Shown here one piece after another: positions 16,848 through 25,149 of a stretch of DNA of 38,309 bases. The notes under the pieces are model-generated. The model worked only from the letters and a program-made list of their open reading frames with translations. It had not been told where the DNA came from and did not search any database. Both the position numbers and the translations under genes were made by a program. The stretch comes from Oscillospiraceae bacterium (GTDB lineage: Bacteria > Bacillota > Clostridia > Oscillospirales > CAG-272), in assembly GCA_015064085.1 (NCBI GenBank), contig SVSX01000016.1, positions 1-38,309 of the forward strand, written 5' to 3'. Within the stretch, counting starts at the first letter, position 1. Each line of letters opens with the position of its first letter.

Positions 16848-17897
16848 ATGGAATTGGAACTCACAAAAAAACTTCTGTGTGAAAAGATTGAAAGTGAAGA
16901 TTTTGATTCATATGCAGTATTGATACACTGCGGTAAAGAAGAAGTAGTATTGTTTTCGAATAATGTAGATGAATATACATACTTTGATATCGCAAGTATG
17001 GGAAAGGTGTTGATTACTTCAACACTTGTCATTCAAGCTATAGATAAAGGACTTTTAAAACTCGAAAGCACATTAGATGAATTCTTTAAAGACGTTCCTG
17101 ATGAAAAAAAGAATATAACTGTTAAGCAGTTACTTACACATACTTCAGGCATTGTTCGTCATCGCATAACCAATCAGGCTGTCTGTGGCGGGCATGAAGA
17201 AATTGCTAGAGAAATGATGTCACATCCGTTGCGGTATATCCCGGGAACAGATTATATTTATTCTTGTAATGGATTTATTTTACTTGGTTATATTCTTGAA
17301 AAAATATATAATATGCCGCTTGAAGAAATATATAATATTAATATTGCAAAACCTCTGGGAGTACAGAGAACTGCTTTTGAAATAGGTTTTGATGAACCTA
17401 ACAGTGTAGTTTGTTACCGTTGTCTTCGTGACGAAAAGATGCTTAAACGGTTCGATGACGAAAACGTGCAAGTGATGGGAGAGACAGCCGGTTCCGGAGG
17501 CCAGCAATCTTGCCTACACGATATAAAAAAATTCATTGAGGCTGTTATTAGCAAAAATGAGAGAATTTATTCTGAAGAATGGTTTGAACTCGCAGAGAAG
17601 AATTATACTCCTGACTACTCAGAAGGAAGAGGCTTGGGGTATCTTGTTGTAGACGAAAAATATCATCAAACAGGAAAACTGTTTCCGATAGGTAGCTTTG
17701 GACATTGCGGGCACACCGGTCAGAGTTTTTTCATCAACAGAGAGAAGAATTTGTATGTGATTCTTCTTACTAATGCCACCCGTTTTGCCAGCAAAAAGAA
17801 TGATTTCAAAGAATATCATTATAGTGATATTATGAAACTGCGCGAGGAGATACATAACGCAATTGATTTTGATTTGAAATTTAATACAAAATCATAG
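16848..17897 (+). CDS. Beta-lactamase-family serine hydrolase (class C/EstB-like)
   Basis: A 349-residue penicillin-binding-protein-fold hydrolase without a signal peptide, so cytoplasmic. The nucleophile motif is SMGK (Ser50, Lys53). The second motif, usually YSN, reads YSC followed by N (Tyr138, Cys140, Asn141). The third is GHTG near residue 286, replacing KTG as in esterases. These features fit an esterase or peptidase better than antibiotic resistance. The gene is clearly more AT-rich and uses more A/T-ending codons than both flanks, suggesting separate acquisition and insertion into the operon. GGAG lies 7 nt upstream. Confidence 0.85.
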   Translation: MELELTKKLLCEKIESEDFDSYAVLIHCGKEEVVLFSNNVDEYTYFDIASMGKVLITSTLVIQAIDKGLLKLESTLDEFFKDVPDEKKNITVKQLLTHTSGIVRHRITNQAVCGGHEEIAREMMSHPLRYIPGTDYIYSCNGFILLGYILEKIYNMPLEEIYNINIAKPLGVQRTAFEIGFDEPNSVVCYRCLRDEKMLKRFDDENVQVMGETAGSGGQQSCLHDIKKFIEAVISKNERIYSEEWFELAEKNYTPDYSEGRGLGYLVVDEKYHQTGKLFPIGSFGHCGHTGQSFFINREKNLYVILLTNATRFASKKNDFKEYHYSDIMKLREEIHNAIDFDLKFNTKS

Positions 17898-17921
17898 CGA
17901 TATACAGTATAGGAGAGAAAA

Positions 17922-18896
17922 ATGAAAGCAATTTTAGTAAATGAAGATAAGTCTTTACGTTGGGATAATGTTCCCGATCCTATCATCAAGAGCGATGAAG
18001 TACTCGTAAAAATCGAGGCGGCGGCACTAAACCGTGCCGACCTTATGCAAAGAGAGGGAGATTATCCCCCGCCTCCCGGTTGCCCCGAATGGATGGGCCT
18101 TGAGGTCGCGGGAGAGGTCGTTGAGCTCGGTGAAGAAGCAAAGGACTTCTGGAAGATTGGCGACAAGGTATGCGCACTTCTCGGAGGAGGCGGATATGCC
18201 GAGTACGTGGCTGTAAAATACGATATGCTGATGCCGATACCGAAAAATTGCTCCATGGTGGAAGCGGCAGCTATTCCCGAGGCGTTTGCCACAGCCTACC
18301 TCAATCTCTTTATTGAGGGAAGGATAGAGAAGGGAAATACCCTGCTTATGAACGCGGGAGCGTCGGGACTTGCAAGTGTTATAATTCCGATGGCAAAGGC
18401 GTTTGGCGTGAGAGTCATTACCACGGTTCTCACCGACGAGATAGCAGAAAAAATCAAGCACCTCGAGGCGGACAGAGTGGTGGTTACAACAAAAGAGGAT
18501 ATTTCAGAGGTTCTGAAAGAGGAGCTTGATAAGGGCCACTCTGTGGACGTTGCCATAGACTGTCTCGGGGGAGAGATAATGGGTAAGTGTATCCACTACC
18601 TCACACACGGGGCGAGATGGATAATGATAGCCGCCCTTGCGGGAACTAAGACCGAGATCGATCTCAAGAATATCTATGTTCGCAACGTCAGAATAATCGG
18701 AAGCACTCTTCGCTCACGCACACCGAAGGTGAAGGCAGAGATACTCGCGGGAATAGTCCGTGACGTTTATCCCAAAATAGAGGCGGGAATGGTCAAGCCG
18801 ACTATTTATAAGGTTTTGCCAATAACCGAAGCCGAAGCGGCACACGATATCCTCTATCGTGGCGAGAATGTCGGAAAGGTAGTTCTGACAATATAA
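17922..18896 (+). CDS. NAD(P)H-quinone oxidoreductase-like MDR protein (PIG3/QOR type)
   Basis: A 324-residue medium-chain dehydrogenase of the zinc-free quinone oxidoreductase branch. The diagnostic segment AALNRADLMQREGDYPPPPG is at about residues 34-53. GLEVAGEV follows, then a nucleotide-binding segment NAGASGLASVIIPMAKAFG near 145-163. The substrate is probably a quinone or enone, reduced with NADPH. GGAG lies about 7 nt before the ATG. Base composition returns to the local norm after the AT-rich hydrolase gene. It is the last gene of the plus-strand series and ends at a bidirectional terminator. Confidence 0.9.
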   Translation: MKAILVNEDKSLRWDNVPDPIIKSDEVLVKIEAAALNRADLMQREGDYPPPPGCPEWMGLEVAGEVVELGEEAKDFWKIGDKVCALLGGGGYAEYVAVKYDMLMPIPKNCSMVEAAAIPEAFATAYLNLFIEGRIEKGNTLLMNAGASGLASVIIPMAKAFGVRVITTVLTDEIAEKIKHLEADRVVVTTKEDISEVLKEELDKGHSVDVAIDCLGGEIMGKCIHYLTHGARWIMIAALAGTKTEIDLKNIYVRNVRIIGSTLRSRTPKVKAEILAGIVRDVYPKIEAGMVKPTIYKVLPITEAEAAHDILYRGENVGKVVLTI

Positions 18897-18904
18897 GATA
18901 CAAT

Positions 18905-18944
18905 AAAAATGCAATCTCGCAGTTATCGGTGAGATTGCATTTTT
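18905..18944. terminator. Bidirectional intrinsic terminator
   Basis: AAAAATGCAATCTC (18905-18918) pairs perfectly over 14 bp with GAGATTGCATTTTT (18931-18944). The A/T ends supply U-tracts in both directions. It separates the convergent genes ending at 18896 and 18958. Confidence 0.9.
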
Positions 18945-18957
18945 ACTATTCAAATAC

Positions 18958-19860
18958 TTATAAGTGACTTTCGGAATTCAGAAAGTCCACTACCTCGGCT
19001 CTTGTTGGGATAGAAGGAGACGCTCCCTTGCGTGAGACCGATATTGCCGATGCCGCACAGGCGAAGCGAAGAGAGCTATAAGGAGAAGCACCTCCGAAAA
19101 GCTCACTGAAGAAGAAGCCCGTGAAGGTATCTCCCGCGGCGGTAGTGTCAACTGCTCTGACCTTGAAGATCGGATGCTCGGCGTATTCATTTTTGTATGA
19201 ATAAATTGCGCCGTCCTTGCCGAGAGTCAGCACGAGCGCCGTTTCTGGGTAGGCGTTCCTGAGCGCACCGATAATATCCCTCGGAGCTTCAAGACGAGTC
19301 AGCTCCTTGCCCTCGGTCTCGTTGATTATAAGGTAATCTATAAGTGAAAGATCGAGCTCACCGATAACATTGTTAAATGGGGAAGGATTGAGCACAGTTA
19401 TGAGCCCCTTTTTCTTTGCCACCGAAATTATGTGTGAAAGAGAGCTTATTTCGTTCTGGAGAACGATAACATCGCCTGCCGAGAATTTTGAAAGCACCTC
19501 GTCGACGAAGATTTTGTCTATCGTTCTGTTAGCGCCGCCGTAAAGCATAATAGAGTTTTCTCCCGAGGGAGTGACCTGAATTATTGCGTGGCCGCAAGCA
19601 ACGTTTTCTGAGACCCTCACAAGGGAGGTGTTCACACCCGCCTCATCAAGAGCAGCCTTCAGCATTCCACCCTCCTTGCCGATGCGACCCGCGTGGTAGA
19701 CCTCAGCTCCTGCCTTCGCGAATGCCATAGACTGATTAAGACCTTTGCCACCGCAGAAAAGGTTCATCTCGGAAGAAGCGATAGTCTCACCCGCTCTTAC
19801 AAAATGATCTACGGAATAAACGTAATCTATGTTGAGAGAGCCAAAATTTAAAAATTTCAT
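18958..19860 (-). CDS. PfkB family carbohydrate kinase (ribokinase-like)
   Basis: A 300-residue sugar kinase. The N-terminal PfkB signature GGKGLNQSMAFAKAG is at 37-51. The C-terminal signature is DTTAAGDTFTGFF, with the anion hole and catalytic base Asp244. The GGKG.NQ form resembles ribokinases, so ribose or a nucleoside-type sugar is likely, but specificity is not certain. GGAGG lies just upstream of the ATG. The DUF815 gene ends 18 nt before it, making an operon read from 21183 towards 18958, although a functional link between the two is not obvious. Confidence 0.9.
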   Translation of the reverse strand: MKFLNFGSLNIDYVYSVDHFVRAGETIASSEMNLFCGGKGLNQSMAFAKAGAEVYHAGRIGKEGGMLKAALDEAGVNTSLVRVSENVACGHAIIQVTPSGENSIMLYGGANRTIDKIFVDEVLSKFSAGDVIVLQNEISSLSHIISVAKKKGLITVLNPSPFNNVIGELDLSLIDYLIINETEGKELTRLEAPRDIIGALRNAYPETALVLTLGKDGAIYSYKNEYAEHPIFKVRAVDTTAAGDTFTGFFFSELFGGASPYSSLRFACAASAISVSRKGASPSIPTRAEVVDFLNSESHL

Positions 19861-19878
19861 AATAGGCCTCCAGGTATA

Positions 19879-21183
19879 TTATTCAAGCCCCGAAAGGTGG
19901 TTGACAAACTGTTGAGCGGTTCTGCCCGAGATGCCTCCGTGGCGAAGCTCCCATTTGTGCGCCTCAGCGATTATCTCCTCGTCGCTGAGCTTTATTGCGG
20001 GTGCGCGTCTCGCAAGCTCGAGAACGATATTGTCGAACTCGGCGCGGGAGGGCTTCATATATCCGATAGTGAGTCCGAAGCGGTTTACAAGAGAGAGCTT
20101 TTCCTCAACCGTTTCAAAATGGTGGATATCGTCCTTGTATTCGGCATCGTTCTTGTCGCGGAAGCTTTCTCTTATAAGATGGCGTCTGTTTGAGGTGGCA
20201 TAGATAAGCACGTTGTCGGGCTTTGTCTCAACGCCTCCCTCGATTATTGCCTTGAGATATTTGTATTCTGTCTCATTCTCCTCAAAGGAAAGGTCGTCCA
20301 TATAGATTATGAAGCGGTAGTTTCTGTTCTTTATCTGCGAAATGATAGAGGATAGGCACTTGAATTGATGCTTGTATATCTCGATCATACGCAGACCGCT
20401 TTCATAGTATTTATTTACTATAGCCTTGATGCTGGTGGATTTTCCCGTGCCGCTGTCGCCGTAAAGGAGCACGTTGTTTGCGGGACGACCCGCAACGAAC
20501 GCCTCTGTATTTGCCACAAGCGCCGCCTTTTGGAGCTCGTAGCCCACAAGGTCGGAGAGCATTACCTGCTCCATATTGGTTATAGGAGTGAGAATGACCT
20601 CGCTCGAGCCCTCTTTAAGGCGGAATGCCTTGTTGAGTCCAAACATTCCGACACCGTAATCCTTATAGAATTCGCTTACGACCTCAAGGATCTCCTCGCC
20701 GCTCTCAGCCGCCTCGATCTGTTTGCTCAGCGCCCGTACCTTTTCGCTGACGTTTTTGTTGTATATCTGCTCACGCTTTGAGATAGCCTTGTAATTAGAT
20801 ATCACAGAGAAGCAATTGATGTCAAGCGCCGCCTCGATCGCGGAAAAGTCAAAATCAAATAGTTGCTTGAAAATTGAAAAATCATTTACCGCAAAGGTAT
20901 TTACCGTTCCCATCTGCTTTCCTGCTTTTTCGTAGGTAAAGCTGAAGGGGTTTTCGTCGGTTATTATAAAATACGTCAGATAATTGTGCCACAGATTGTC
21001 GTCAAATCCGTATTTTGTGGCTATGTCAAGAAGACGGCGAATCTCCGCAAAAATGTCCGAACGAAGATGCTCTTTTGAATCCTTGCCCGACTCAAAGCGC
21101 TCAAATATATTTCCGAGGCGGTAGAGCAGGGAATCGCCTTTTGCGTCGCGGTAGATTATAAGACCTGAAAGAAGCTTATGCAT
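19879..21183 (-). CDS. DUF815 family AAA+ ATP-binding protein
   Basis: A 434-residue protein. The N-terminal 200 residues are mainly helical. The P-loop follows at 242-250 (GDSGTGKST), with Walker B FIIYMDDL at 291-298 and a sensor-1-like ATSNRRHL near 333-340. This layout matches DUF815 proteins, predicted AAA+ ATPases common in Clostridia and Proteobacteria without an agreed function. GGAG precedes the ATG; the promoter is at 21216-21244. It is co-transcribed with a PfkB kinase. Length is normal for the family and no catalytic residue appears missing. Confidence 0.85.
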   Translation of the reverse strand: MHKLLSGLIIYRDAKGDSLLYRLGNIFERFESGKDSKEHLRSDIFAEIRRLLDIATKYGFDDNLWHNYLTYFIITDENPFSFTYEKAGKQMGTVNTFAVNDFSIFKQLFDFDFSAIEAALDINCFSVISNYKAISKREQIYNKNVSEKVRALSKQIEAAESGEEILEVVSEFYKDYGVGMFGLNKAFRLKEGSSEVILTPITNMEQVMLSDLVGYELQKAALVANTEAFVAGRPANNVLLYGDSGTGKSTSIKAIVNKYYESGLRMIEIYKHQFKCLSSIISQIKNRNYRFIIYMDDLSFEENETEYKYLKAIIEGGVETKPDNVLIYATSNRRHLIRESFRDKNDAEYKDDIHHFETVEEKLSLVNRFGLTIGYMKPSRAEFDNIVLELARRAPAIKLSDEEIIAEAHKWELRHGGISGRTAQQFVNHLSGLE

Positions 21184-21215
21184 ATCAATTCTCCAAAATA
21201 AAAAATTCTGAGGTA

Positions 21216-21244
21216 ATTATATCTCATTTGCCGTCTAAAGTCAA
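21216..21244 (-). promoter_or_regulatory. Sigma-A promoter of the DUF815-PfkB operon
   Basis: On the minus strand, TTGACT (21239-21244), 17 nt, TATAAT (21216-21221). The predicted start is about 25 nt before the DUF815 ATG. Confidence 0.75.
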
Positions 21245-21297
21245 TGACGGAGCGGAAAAAAAGCCAAAAAAATCGGGAAAAAAATAGGCGAAAGCCC

Positions 21298-21326
21298 TTG
21301 ACAAGCGGCGGTGTTCGTGGTAAAAT
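21298..21326 (+). promoter_or_regulatory. Consensus promoter of the cold-shock gene
   Basis: TTGACA (21298-21303), 17 nt, TAAAAT (21321-21326). The predicted transcript starts near 21333, giving a leader of about 119 nt before the ATG at 21452. A long leader is usual for cold-shock genes. Confidence 0.8.
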
Positions 21327-21357
21327 AACCACGTATTCAGGATAATTGCTTTGCTCT

Positions 21358-21415
21358 CACATACATATGCGATCAATCTCATTTCCTTGATCGTACGTAT
21401 GTGGGTTTTGTTTTT
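21358..21415 (+). promoter_or_regulatory. Terminator-like hairpin in the cold-shock gene leader
   Basis: CACATAC (21358-21364) pairs with GTATGTG (21397-21403) and GATCAA (21371-21376) with TTGATC (21387-21392), with a partly paired internal loop between. GG and a T-rich run (21406-21415) follow at once. The shape is that of an intrinsic terminator placed inside the 5' leader, before the ribosome site at 21439. It could be an attenuator or a temperature-responsive fold. Confidence 0.6.
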
Positions 21416-21451
21416 ATATGGGTACAAAATTTTATAACGGAGGTACCCATA

Positions 21452-21664
21452 ATGAATAACGGTACTGTTAAGTGGTTTAACGCAGAAAAGGGATATGGAT
21501 TTATCTCTAATGACGAGGGTGGAGACGACGTTTTCGTACATTTCTCCGCTATTCAGACAGAAGGCTTCAAGACTCTCAAGGAGGGTCAGAAGGTATCCTT
21601 CGACGTAGAGCCCGATCCCAAGAACAGCGAAAAGATGAGAGCTGTTAACGTAAAGCCCCTCTAA
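21452..21664 (+). CDS. csp: Cold-shock protein (CspA family)
   Basis: A 70-residue single cold-shock domain. RNP1 is KGYGFISN (13-20) and RNP2 is DVFVHFSAI (26-34), with [11 protein letters not shown] at the start. It binds single-stranded RNA/DNA and acts as an RNA chaperone in the cytoplasm. The ATG at 21452, 8 nt after GGAGG, gives the exact family length; the in-frame ATG upstream at 21401 falls inside the leader hairpin and is rejected. It is monocistronic, with its own promoter and terminator, and its long structured leader suggests post-initiation control. Confidence 0.97.
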   Translation: MNNGTVKWFNAEKGYGFISNDEGGDDVFVHFSAIQTEGFKTLKEGQKVSFDVEPDPKNSEKMRAVNVKPL

Positions 21665-21678
21665 TCTTTTTGAGATCA

Positions 21679-21719
21679 GCGAAGACCGATGCGAAATGCA
21701 TCGGTCTTCGCTTTTTTTT
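21679..21719 (+). terminator. Intrinsic terminator of the cold-shock gene
   Basis: GCGAAGACCGATGC (21679-21692), a 5-nt loop, GCATCGGTCTTCGC (21698-21711), then eight T. A perfect 14-bp stem. Confidence 0.95.
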
Positions 21720-21812
21720 GCCGTCAAAATAGACAAAAAAGTGTCGAAATTCACAAAATATGAATGAAATGTTTAAATTTTGTTAATCGAATGTATCGTT
21801 TAAAAAAAGCTG

Positions 21813-21840
21813 TTGACATTCGTTTTCATAATGCTATAAT
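21813..21840 (+). promoter_or_regulatory. Sigma-A promoter of the ABC exporter / c-di-AMP receptor operon
   Basis: TTGACA (21813-21818), 16 nt, TATAAT (21835-21840), with TG at 21832-21833 forming an extended -10. The predicted start is near 21847. Confidence 0.8.
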
Positions 21841-21846
21841 ACGAGT

Positions 21847-21948
21847 AAGAACGGCAAAACTGCTGATTTTTATGCCGTTAAAACACTCAGAAACGAACTG
21901 TTCTGATGACCCAAAAGACCCCCATTCGGGGATTGCAGAAGCGAAAGG
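21847..21948 (+). promoter_or_regulatory. Structured 5' leader of the ABC exporter operon
   Basis: The leader of about 110 nt can form at least three hairpins: AACGGCA (21850-21856) with TGCCGTT (21873-21879), CAGAA with TTCTG near 21888-21905, and CCCC/GGGG at 21920-21930. No known riboswitch class is recognised, including the larger ydaO c-di-AMP element. No T-tract follows, so control of translation or stability is the only regulatory option suggested. Confidence 0.35.
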
Positions 21949-21960
21949 ATGGTAGAAGGA

Positions 21961-24300
21961 ATGAGTAGGAATTCTAAGGTGAAGGATGCACCCACACAAC
22001 CCCCTCCAAAGCGTATAAAAAAATATACGCATACGGCGGGTGTAACGACCGACGGTGGAATGAACGTTAACAGAATTATTCCCCCGAACATCAAAAAGGT
22101 GATCGATGAGAACATCGGAGGCGACGAAAAACGGCTTTTCGCCGTTGTCTGCGACCTCACGATCAAGGCAAACTACGATGACGCTGTGCTGATCTTCACC
22201 GATAAGCGTTTTGCGGTGGTGGACGAAAGCAGCTTCACGTCGTATAGCTATGCAGACGTTGAAACAGCTAAGGTAAAGCGAATGTACGGTAACGCCTGTA
22301 TCGTTCTGACCTATAGGGACGGAAGCCGACACAGAATACTGAAATTCACCTATACCGTGGCAGATTTGTGCGAAATGGCAGTATCCTTCGTCGAGAATAT
22401 TGCCAAAGGAAACCCGATGGACGAGGAGATGGAGATAGTCAACGCGACCTATGCCAAGCTCAATCTCATCTGTCCGAAATGCGGAAGAACTCTTATAAGA
22501 GCGGGCGCTGAATGTATTCACTGCCAGTCTAAGTCCAAGGTCATTTCAAAGCTTTTGAAATACGTTAAGCCCGAGCTTAAGACCCTCGCGCTTTGTATCA
22601 CTATTTCGATAATTACTACGGCGATAGCTCTCCTGCCGCCTTATATGACACAGACGATAGTCGACGACGTTCTGCCGCTTCAGGCGACGGGCGCTGTTGC
22701 GGAGGGACTTTCAAAGCTTGGTTTTCTCGTCTTCTTCCTTCTCAGCGCGTACGTTGTGAACTATTCGCTCTCCGCCTTCCGCGGATATATGCTCCGCCGT
22801 ACGGGAGACAGAATGGTTCTCGCTCTTCGTAATGACGTATATGAGAAGGCACAGCACCTTCCGATGAAGTTTTACGACAAGACCTCCACAGGCTCGGTCA
22901 TAAACAGGATCAGCGGAGATACCAATACAATTCAGGCGTTTATCCTCAAGATAACTCAGGAATGTCTCATTCAGTTTATGCTTCTTATCGGTATTGTCGT
23001 TATAATGCTGGTGATGAACTGGAAGCTGACCCTTCTCTCGCTCATTCCCGTTCCCGCTGTGGCAATAGGCGCGAGAATATTCTCAAAGAAGATAGCGCCC
23101 TTCTATAAGAAGATATGGAGAAGATGGGCATCGGTCACCTCGATAATGACGGATACTATCCCCTGCGTTAGAGTCGTCAAGGCTTTCGCGGGAGAGAAAA
23201 GGGCAAAGGAGAATTTCAACAGATACAATCAGGAATGGTATAACGTTGACGTAGCCTCCGCAAAAATAACACAGATATTCCCGAACGTTATCAATTTTGC
23301 GGTCGTTTGCGGATCGCTCCTTATATGGGCGGTCGGAGGACGCTGGGCGCTCCTCGGCGAGGTAACGGCAGGTACTCTCGTGTCCTTTATCTCCTATGCC
23401 TCTATGTTCTACGGTCCTGTAAACTTCTTCGCAAACCTCTCAGACTCCTACCAGTCGGCTCTCGCTTCGACAGAGAGGATATTCGATATTCTCGACGCCG
23501 AGTCCGAGGAGGTTCGTGAGGACGGTATCAAGCCCGAGAGACTTGAGGGTAAGATCGAGTTCAGAAACGTCAACTTCTCCTTTGATAAAACAAAGAAGAC
23601 CCTTACAGATATAAATATTACGATAAACCCGGGAGATATCGTCGGTATCGTCGGTACTACGGGCTCGGGTAAGTCCACTCTTATCAATCTGCTTCTCAGA
23701 TTTTACGATCACTATGAGGGTCAGATCCTTGTTGACGGTATTGATATAAAGGATATGGACCTCGGTACGTACAGAAGCTGTATCGGATACGTTCAGCAAG
23801 AGCCGATGATGTTCTCGGATACTATCTTCAACAATATCGCCTACGGCGTTCCCGACGCAAGCGTTGAGGCGGTGCTTCACGCGGCTGAGGTAGCGAACGC
23901 CCACGAATTTATCGTAAGACAGCCCGATGGCTACGACTCAAAGCTTGGTGAGCGCGGTGTCGGTCTTTCGGGTGGAGAAAAGCAGAGGCTCTCGATTGCG
24001 AGAGCAGTGCTTAAAAATCCCTCGGTGCTGGTGTTTGACGAGGCTACGGCGGCTGTCGACTCCGAGACAGAGAGCCTTATTCAGGAGGCTATTGAGAGAC
24101 TTATCTCGGGAAGAACGACCCTTATGATAGCTCACAGACTTTCCACACTGAGAAAGGCAAATCTTATCCTTGTTGTGGATCAGGGAAGGATCATCGAGCA
24201 CGGCTCACACGAAGAGCTTATGGCTCTCGGCGGCAAGTACAAGAAGCTTATAGAGATCCAGTCTATGGGCAACAACGCAGGGCTTACAGTGCCTAACTGA
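21961..24300 (+). CDS. ABC exporter (permease-ATPase) with PH-like and zinc-ribbon N-terminal regions
   Basis: A 779-residue half-transporter. Residues up to about 155 are soluble and read like a bacterial PH-like domain (RLFAVVCDLTIKANYDDAVL, FTDKRFAVVDE). A zinc ribbon, CPKCG...CIHC, lies at about 170-190. A six-helix type IV exporter domain follows (about 200-510), then a nucleotide-binding domain with Walker A GTTGSGKST near 565, signature LSGGEKQR near 668, Walker B VLVFDEATAAVD and the H-loop IAHRLS. It exports an unknown substrate as a dimer. The start is uncertain: 21961 is preferred, with AAAGGA about 11 nt upstream; 21949 would add four residues. DUF1854 and c-di-AMP receptor genes follow closely. 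The normal length of an ABC exporter is about 580-600, so the 190-residue front is a real addition. Confidence 0.85.
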   Translation: MSRNSKVKDAPTQPPPKRIKKYTHTAGVTTDGGMNVNRIIPPNIKKVIDENIGGDEKRLFAVVCDLTIKANYDDAVLIFTDKRFAVVDESSFTSYSYADVETAKVKRMYGNACIVLTYRDGSRHRILKFTYTVADLCEMAVSFVENIAKGNPMDEEMEIVNATYAKLNLICPKCGRTLIRAGAECIHCQSKSKVISKLLKYVKPELKTLALCITISIITTAIALLPPYMTQTIVDDVLPLQATGAVAEGLSKLGFLVFFLLSAYVVNYSLSAFRGYMLRRTGDRMVLALRNDVYEKAQHLPMKFYDKTSTGSVINRISGDTNTIQAFILKITQECLIQFMLLIGIVVIMLVMNWKLTLLSLIPVPAVAIGARIFSKKIAPFYKKIWRRWASVTSIMTDTIPCVRVVKAFAGEKRAKENFNRYNQEWYNVDVASAKITQIFPNVINFAVVCGSLLIWAVGGRWALLGEVTAGTLVSFISYASMFYGPVNFFANLSDSYQSALASTERIFDILDAESEEVREDGIKPERLEGKIEFRNVNFSFDKTKKTLTDINITINPGDIVGIVGTTGSGKSTLINLLLRFYDHYEGQILVDGIDIKDMDLGTYRSCIGYVQQEPMMFSDTIFNNIAYGVPDASVEAVLHAAEVANAHEFIVRQPDGYDSKLGERGVGLSGGEKQRLSIARAVLKNPSVLVFDEATAAVDSETESLIQEAIERLISGRTTLMIAHRLSTLRKANLILVVDQGRIIEHGSHEELMALGGKYKKLIEIQSMGNNAGLTVPN

Positions 24301-24313
24301 CGGAGGTGAGATC

Positions 24314-24799
24314 ATGGCATTATTTATTGACGGTCCTGAGGCAAAGATCGAAAAAACAGGTGACACAACTGTAACTCTCAGGCTTTTCCGAGGCGACGTA
24401 TATGAAGGGCTCGAGCCCAGAAGGCTCTTTCCTCTCTCGGGTCTCACAAGATATATTACCTTGCTTGACAGCGACCAGAAGGAAAAGGCGATAATCAGAA
24501 ATCTCGATGGTCTCGACGAGGAGTCGAGAAGGGCTGTGGTCGAGTGTCTCAACGAGTACTATCTTATTCCTAAGATAACGGCGGTGAACCAGATAACCGA
24601 GAAGTTCGGAATTCTCAGCTGGCACTGCGAGACCGACCACGGAAGAAGATCCTTCAGAATAAGAAACAGACACAGCGATATCAAAATGCTGTATGACGGA
24701 AGAGTGCTTATCCGCGACAGCAACGACAACAGATATGAAATAGAAGATATTAAGAAGCTTGATAAGCGCTCGAGACGACTGCTTGCAAGTGAACTGTAA
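24314..24799 (+). CDS. DUF1854 domain protein
   Basis: A 161-residue soluble, charged protein (FIDGPEAKIEKTGDTTVTLR, later ALFPL-like RRLFPLSGLTRYITLLD). DUF1854 is known mainly as a C-terminal domain fused to ABC transporters, where a ligand-binding role has been proposed; here it is a separate gene directly after an ABC exporter. That arrangement strongly suggests the two products form a complex. CGGAGGTGAG immediately precedes the ATG, 13 nt after the exporter stop. The C-terminal half ends in IEDIKKLDKRSRRLLASEL, typical of the family. Confidence 0.8.
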   Translation: MALFIDGPEAKIEKTGDTTVTLRLFRGDVYEGLEPRRLFPLSGLTRYITLLDSDQKEKAIIRNLDGLDEESRRAVVECLNEYYLIPKITAVNQITEKFGILSWHCETDHGRRSFRIRNRHSDIKMLYDGRVLIRDSNDNRYEIEDIKKLDKRSRRLLASEL

Positions 24800-24814
24800 A
24801 AGGAGAAAAGTAAT

Positions 24815-25141
24815 ATGAAACTTATTTTTGCTATAATCAGTAATGACGACAGTGTAAAGGCATCCGCAGAGCTCAACAGCGCGGGATTCTTTGTAACAAG
24901 ACTTTCCACCACGGGTGGCTACCTTATGGTAGGAAACACCACCCTTCTTATCGGTACAGAGGATAAGGATGTTGAAAGGGTCAAGCAGATAATCGCGTCA
25001 TCCTGCGCGAAGAGAACTCATACTACCACAACAATAAACTCTCTTGGAAGAGGTCTCGGAAACAACGGACTTCCCGAGGCGGTTACCGTTGGTGGCGCTA
25101 CCGTCTTTGTGCTTGGCGTCGATGAGATGGTAAAGCTTTGA
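24815..25141 (+). CDS. darA: Cyclic-di-AMP receptor, PII-like (DarA/PstA family)
   Basis: A 108-residue PII-like protein. The family signature TRLSTTGGYLMVGNTTLLIG spans residues 28-47, after the first strand KLIFAIISNDD, and a second conserved strand GGATVFVLGVDEM lies near the end. Trimers of this family bind c-di-AMP at subunit interfaces and change loop conformation. AGGAG is 9 nt before the ATG, 15 nt after the DUF1854 stop. Being third in an operon with an ABC exporter and its DUF1854 partner suggests that it passes the c-di-AMP signal to that transporter. In other Firmicutes darA usually sits elsewhere (for example near tmk/holB). Confidence 0.93.
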   Translation: MKLIFAIISNDDSVKASAELNSAGFFVTRLSTTGGYLMVGNTTLLIGTEDKDVERVKQIIASSCAKRTHTTTTINSLGRGLGNNGLPEAVTVGGATVFVLGVDEMVKL

Positions 25142-25149
25142 TTTAAATG

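Noticed and set aside
16848-17897. Antibiotic-resistance beta-lactamase
   Set aside because: There is no signal peptide, the third motif is HTG, and the setting is catabolic. An esterase/peptidase-like hydrolase is more likely.
18958-21183. PfkB kinase as part of the dehydrogenase pathway
   Set aside because: It is convergent with the pathway operon, separated by a strong bidirectional terminator, and co-transcribed with a DUF815 ATPase.
21358-21451. Known riboswitch in the cold-shock leader
   Set aside because: The stem and sequence do not match any riboswitch consensus I know. A cold-shock leader or attenuator explains it better.
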